DNA of 6,277 bases from an uncultured Bacillota bacterium (lineage in GTDB: Bacteria > Bacillota > Clostridia > Tissierellales > Tepidimicrobiaceae), in assembly GCA_937967955.1 (NCBI GenBank), contig CALBUB010000146.1:1-6277 (forward strand), given 5' to 3'. Below the pieces are notes generated by a model. That model was not told where the DNA came from and did not search any database. It worked only from the letters and a program-made list of their open reading frames with translations. Below, piece by piece: positions 6,222 to 6,277 of the stretch. The position numbers were made by a program, and so were the translations under genes. How positions within the stretch are numbered: position 1 is the first letter of the stretch; each line of letters opens with the position of its first letter.

Positions 6222-6277
6222 CTATCTCTTTGAGAATTGTGGAGCTCTTCTGGCTTTTTTCAAACCGTATTTCTTTC
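6222..6277 (-). CDS. rpsI: 30S ribosomal protein S9, C-terminal end (partial)
   Basis: The last 17 codons and the TAG stop (6222-6224) read KKYGLKKARRAPQFSKR, the highly conserved C-terminus of ribosomal protein S9, whose tail reaches the P-site tRNA in the small subunit. The rest of the gene lies beyond the right edge of the window. In most bacteria rpsI follows rplM, so this is probably the end of an rplM-rpsI operon. It is transcribed in the same direction as the gcv genes and closed by its own terminator. Confidence 0.96.
   Translation of the reverse strand, partial: KKYGLKKARRAPQFSKR

Overview
The window carries one complete minus-strand operon for the glycine cleavage system (glycine decarboxylase complex), transcribed from right to left: gcvT, gcvH, gcvPA, gcvPB and lpdA. 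Very AT-rich intergenic DNA, AGGAGG-type ribosome binding sites, tightly packed co-directional genes and a P-protein split into two subunits point to a low-GC Firmicute, most likely an anaerobe of the Clostridia/Tissierellia type. The lineage is an inference; no marker here fixes the genus.

Layout from right to left (direction of transcription). Positions 6277-6222 hold the last 17 codons of rpsI (ribosomal protein S9), which is too short to appear as an ordinary ORF. A strong hairpin terminator follows at 6161-6205. The rest of the 405-bp gap (5817-6221) is AT-rich. It contains a cluster of DnaA-box-like 9-mers, all in one orientation (5980-6119, including two perfect TTATCCACA copies), and then a near-consensus sigma-A promoter (TTGATA, 17 bp, TATAAT at 5908-5936) for the gcv operon. 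The five gcv genes follow with gaps of 30 bp, 7 bp, a 4-bp overlap and 9 bp. A perfect 12-bp hairpin with a T-tract (48-84) closes the operon, and the lpdA stop codon lies inside the hairpin.

How the genes work together. GcvPA and GcvPB form the PLP-dependent P-protein, which decarboxylates glycine and loads the aminomethyl group onto the lipoyl arm of GcvH. GcvT passes the one-carbon unit to tetrahydrofolate and releases ammonia. LpdA reoxidises the dihydrolipoyl arm and reduces a pyridine nucleotide. All catalytic parts are present, so the operon looks complete and functional.

The genes themselves are standard. The points worth a second look are the DnaA-box cluster between rpsI and gcvT, the absence of a glycine riboswitch in front of gcvT, and a lipoamide dehydrogenase that lacks the acidic residue normally associated with NAD binding. 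I see no evidence for a wholly new biological system here.
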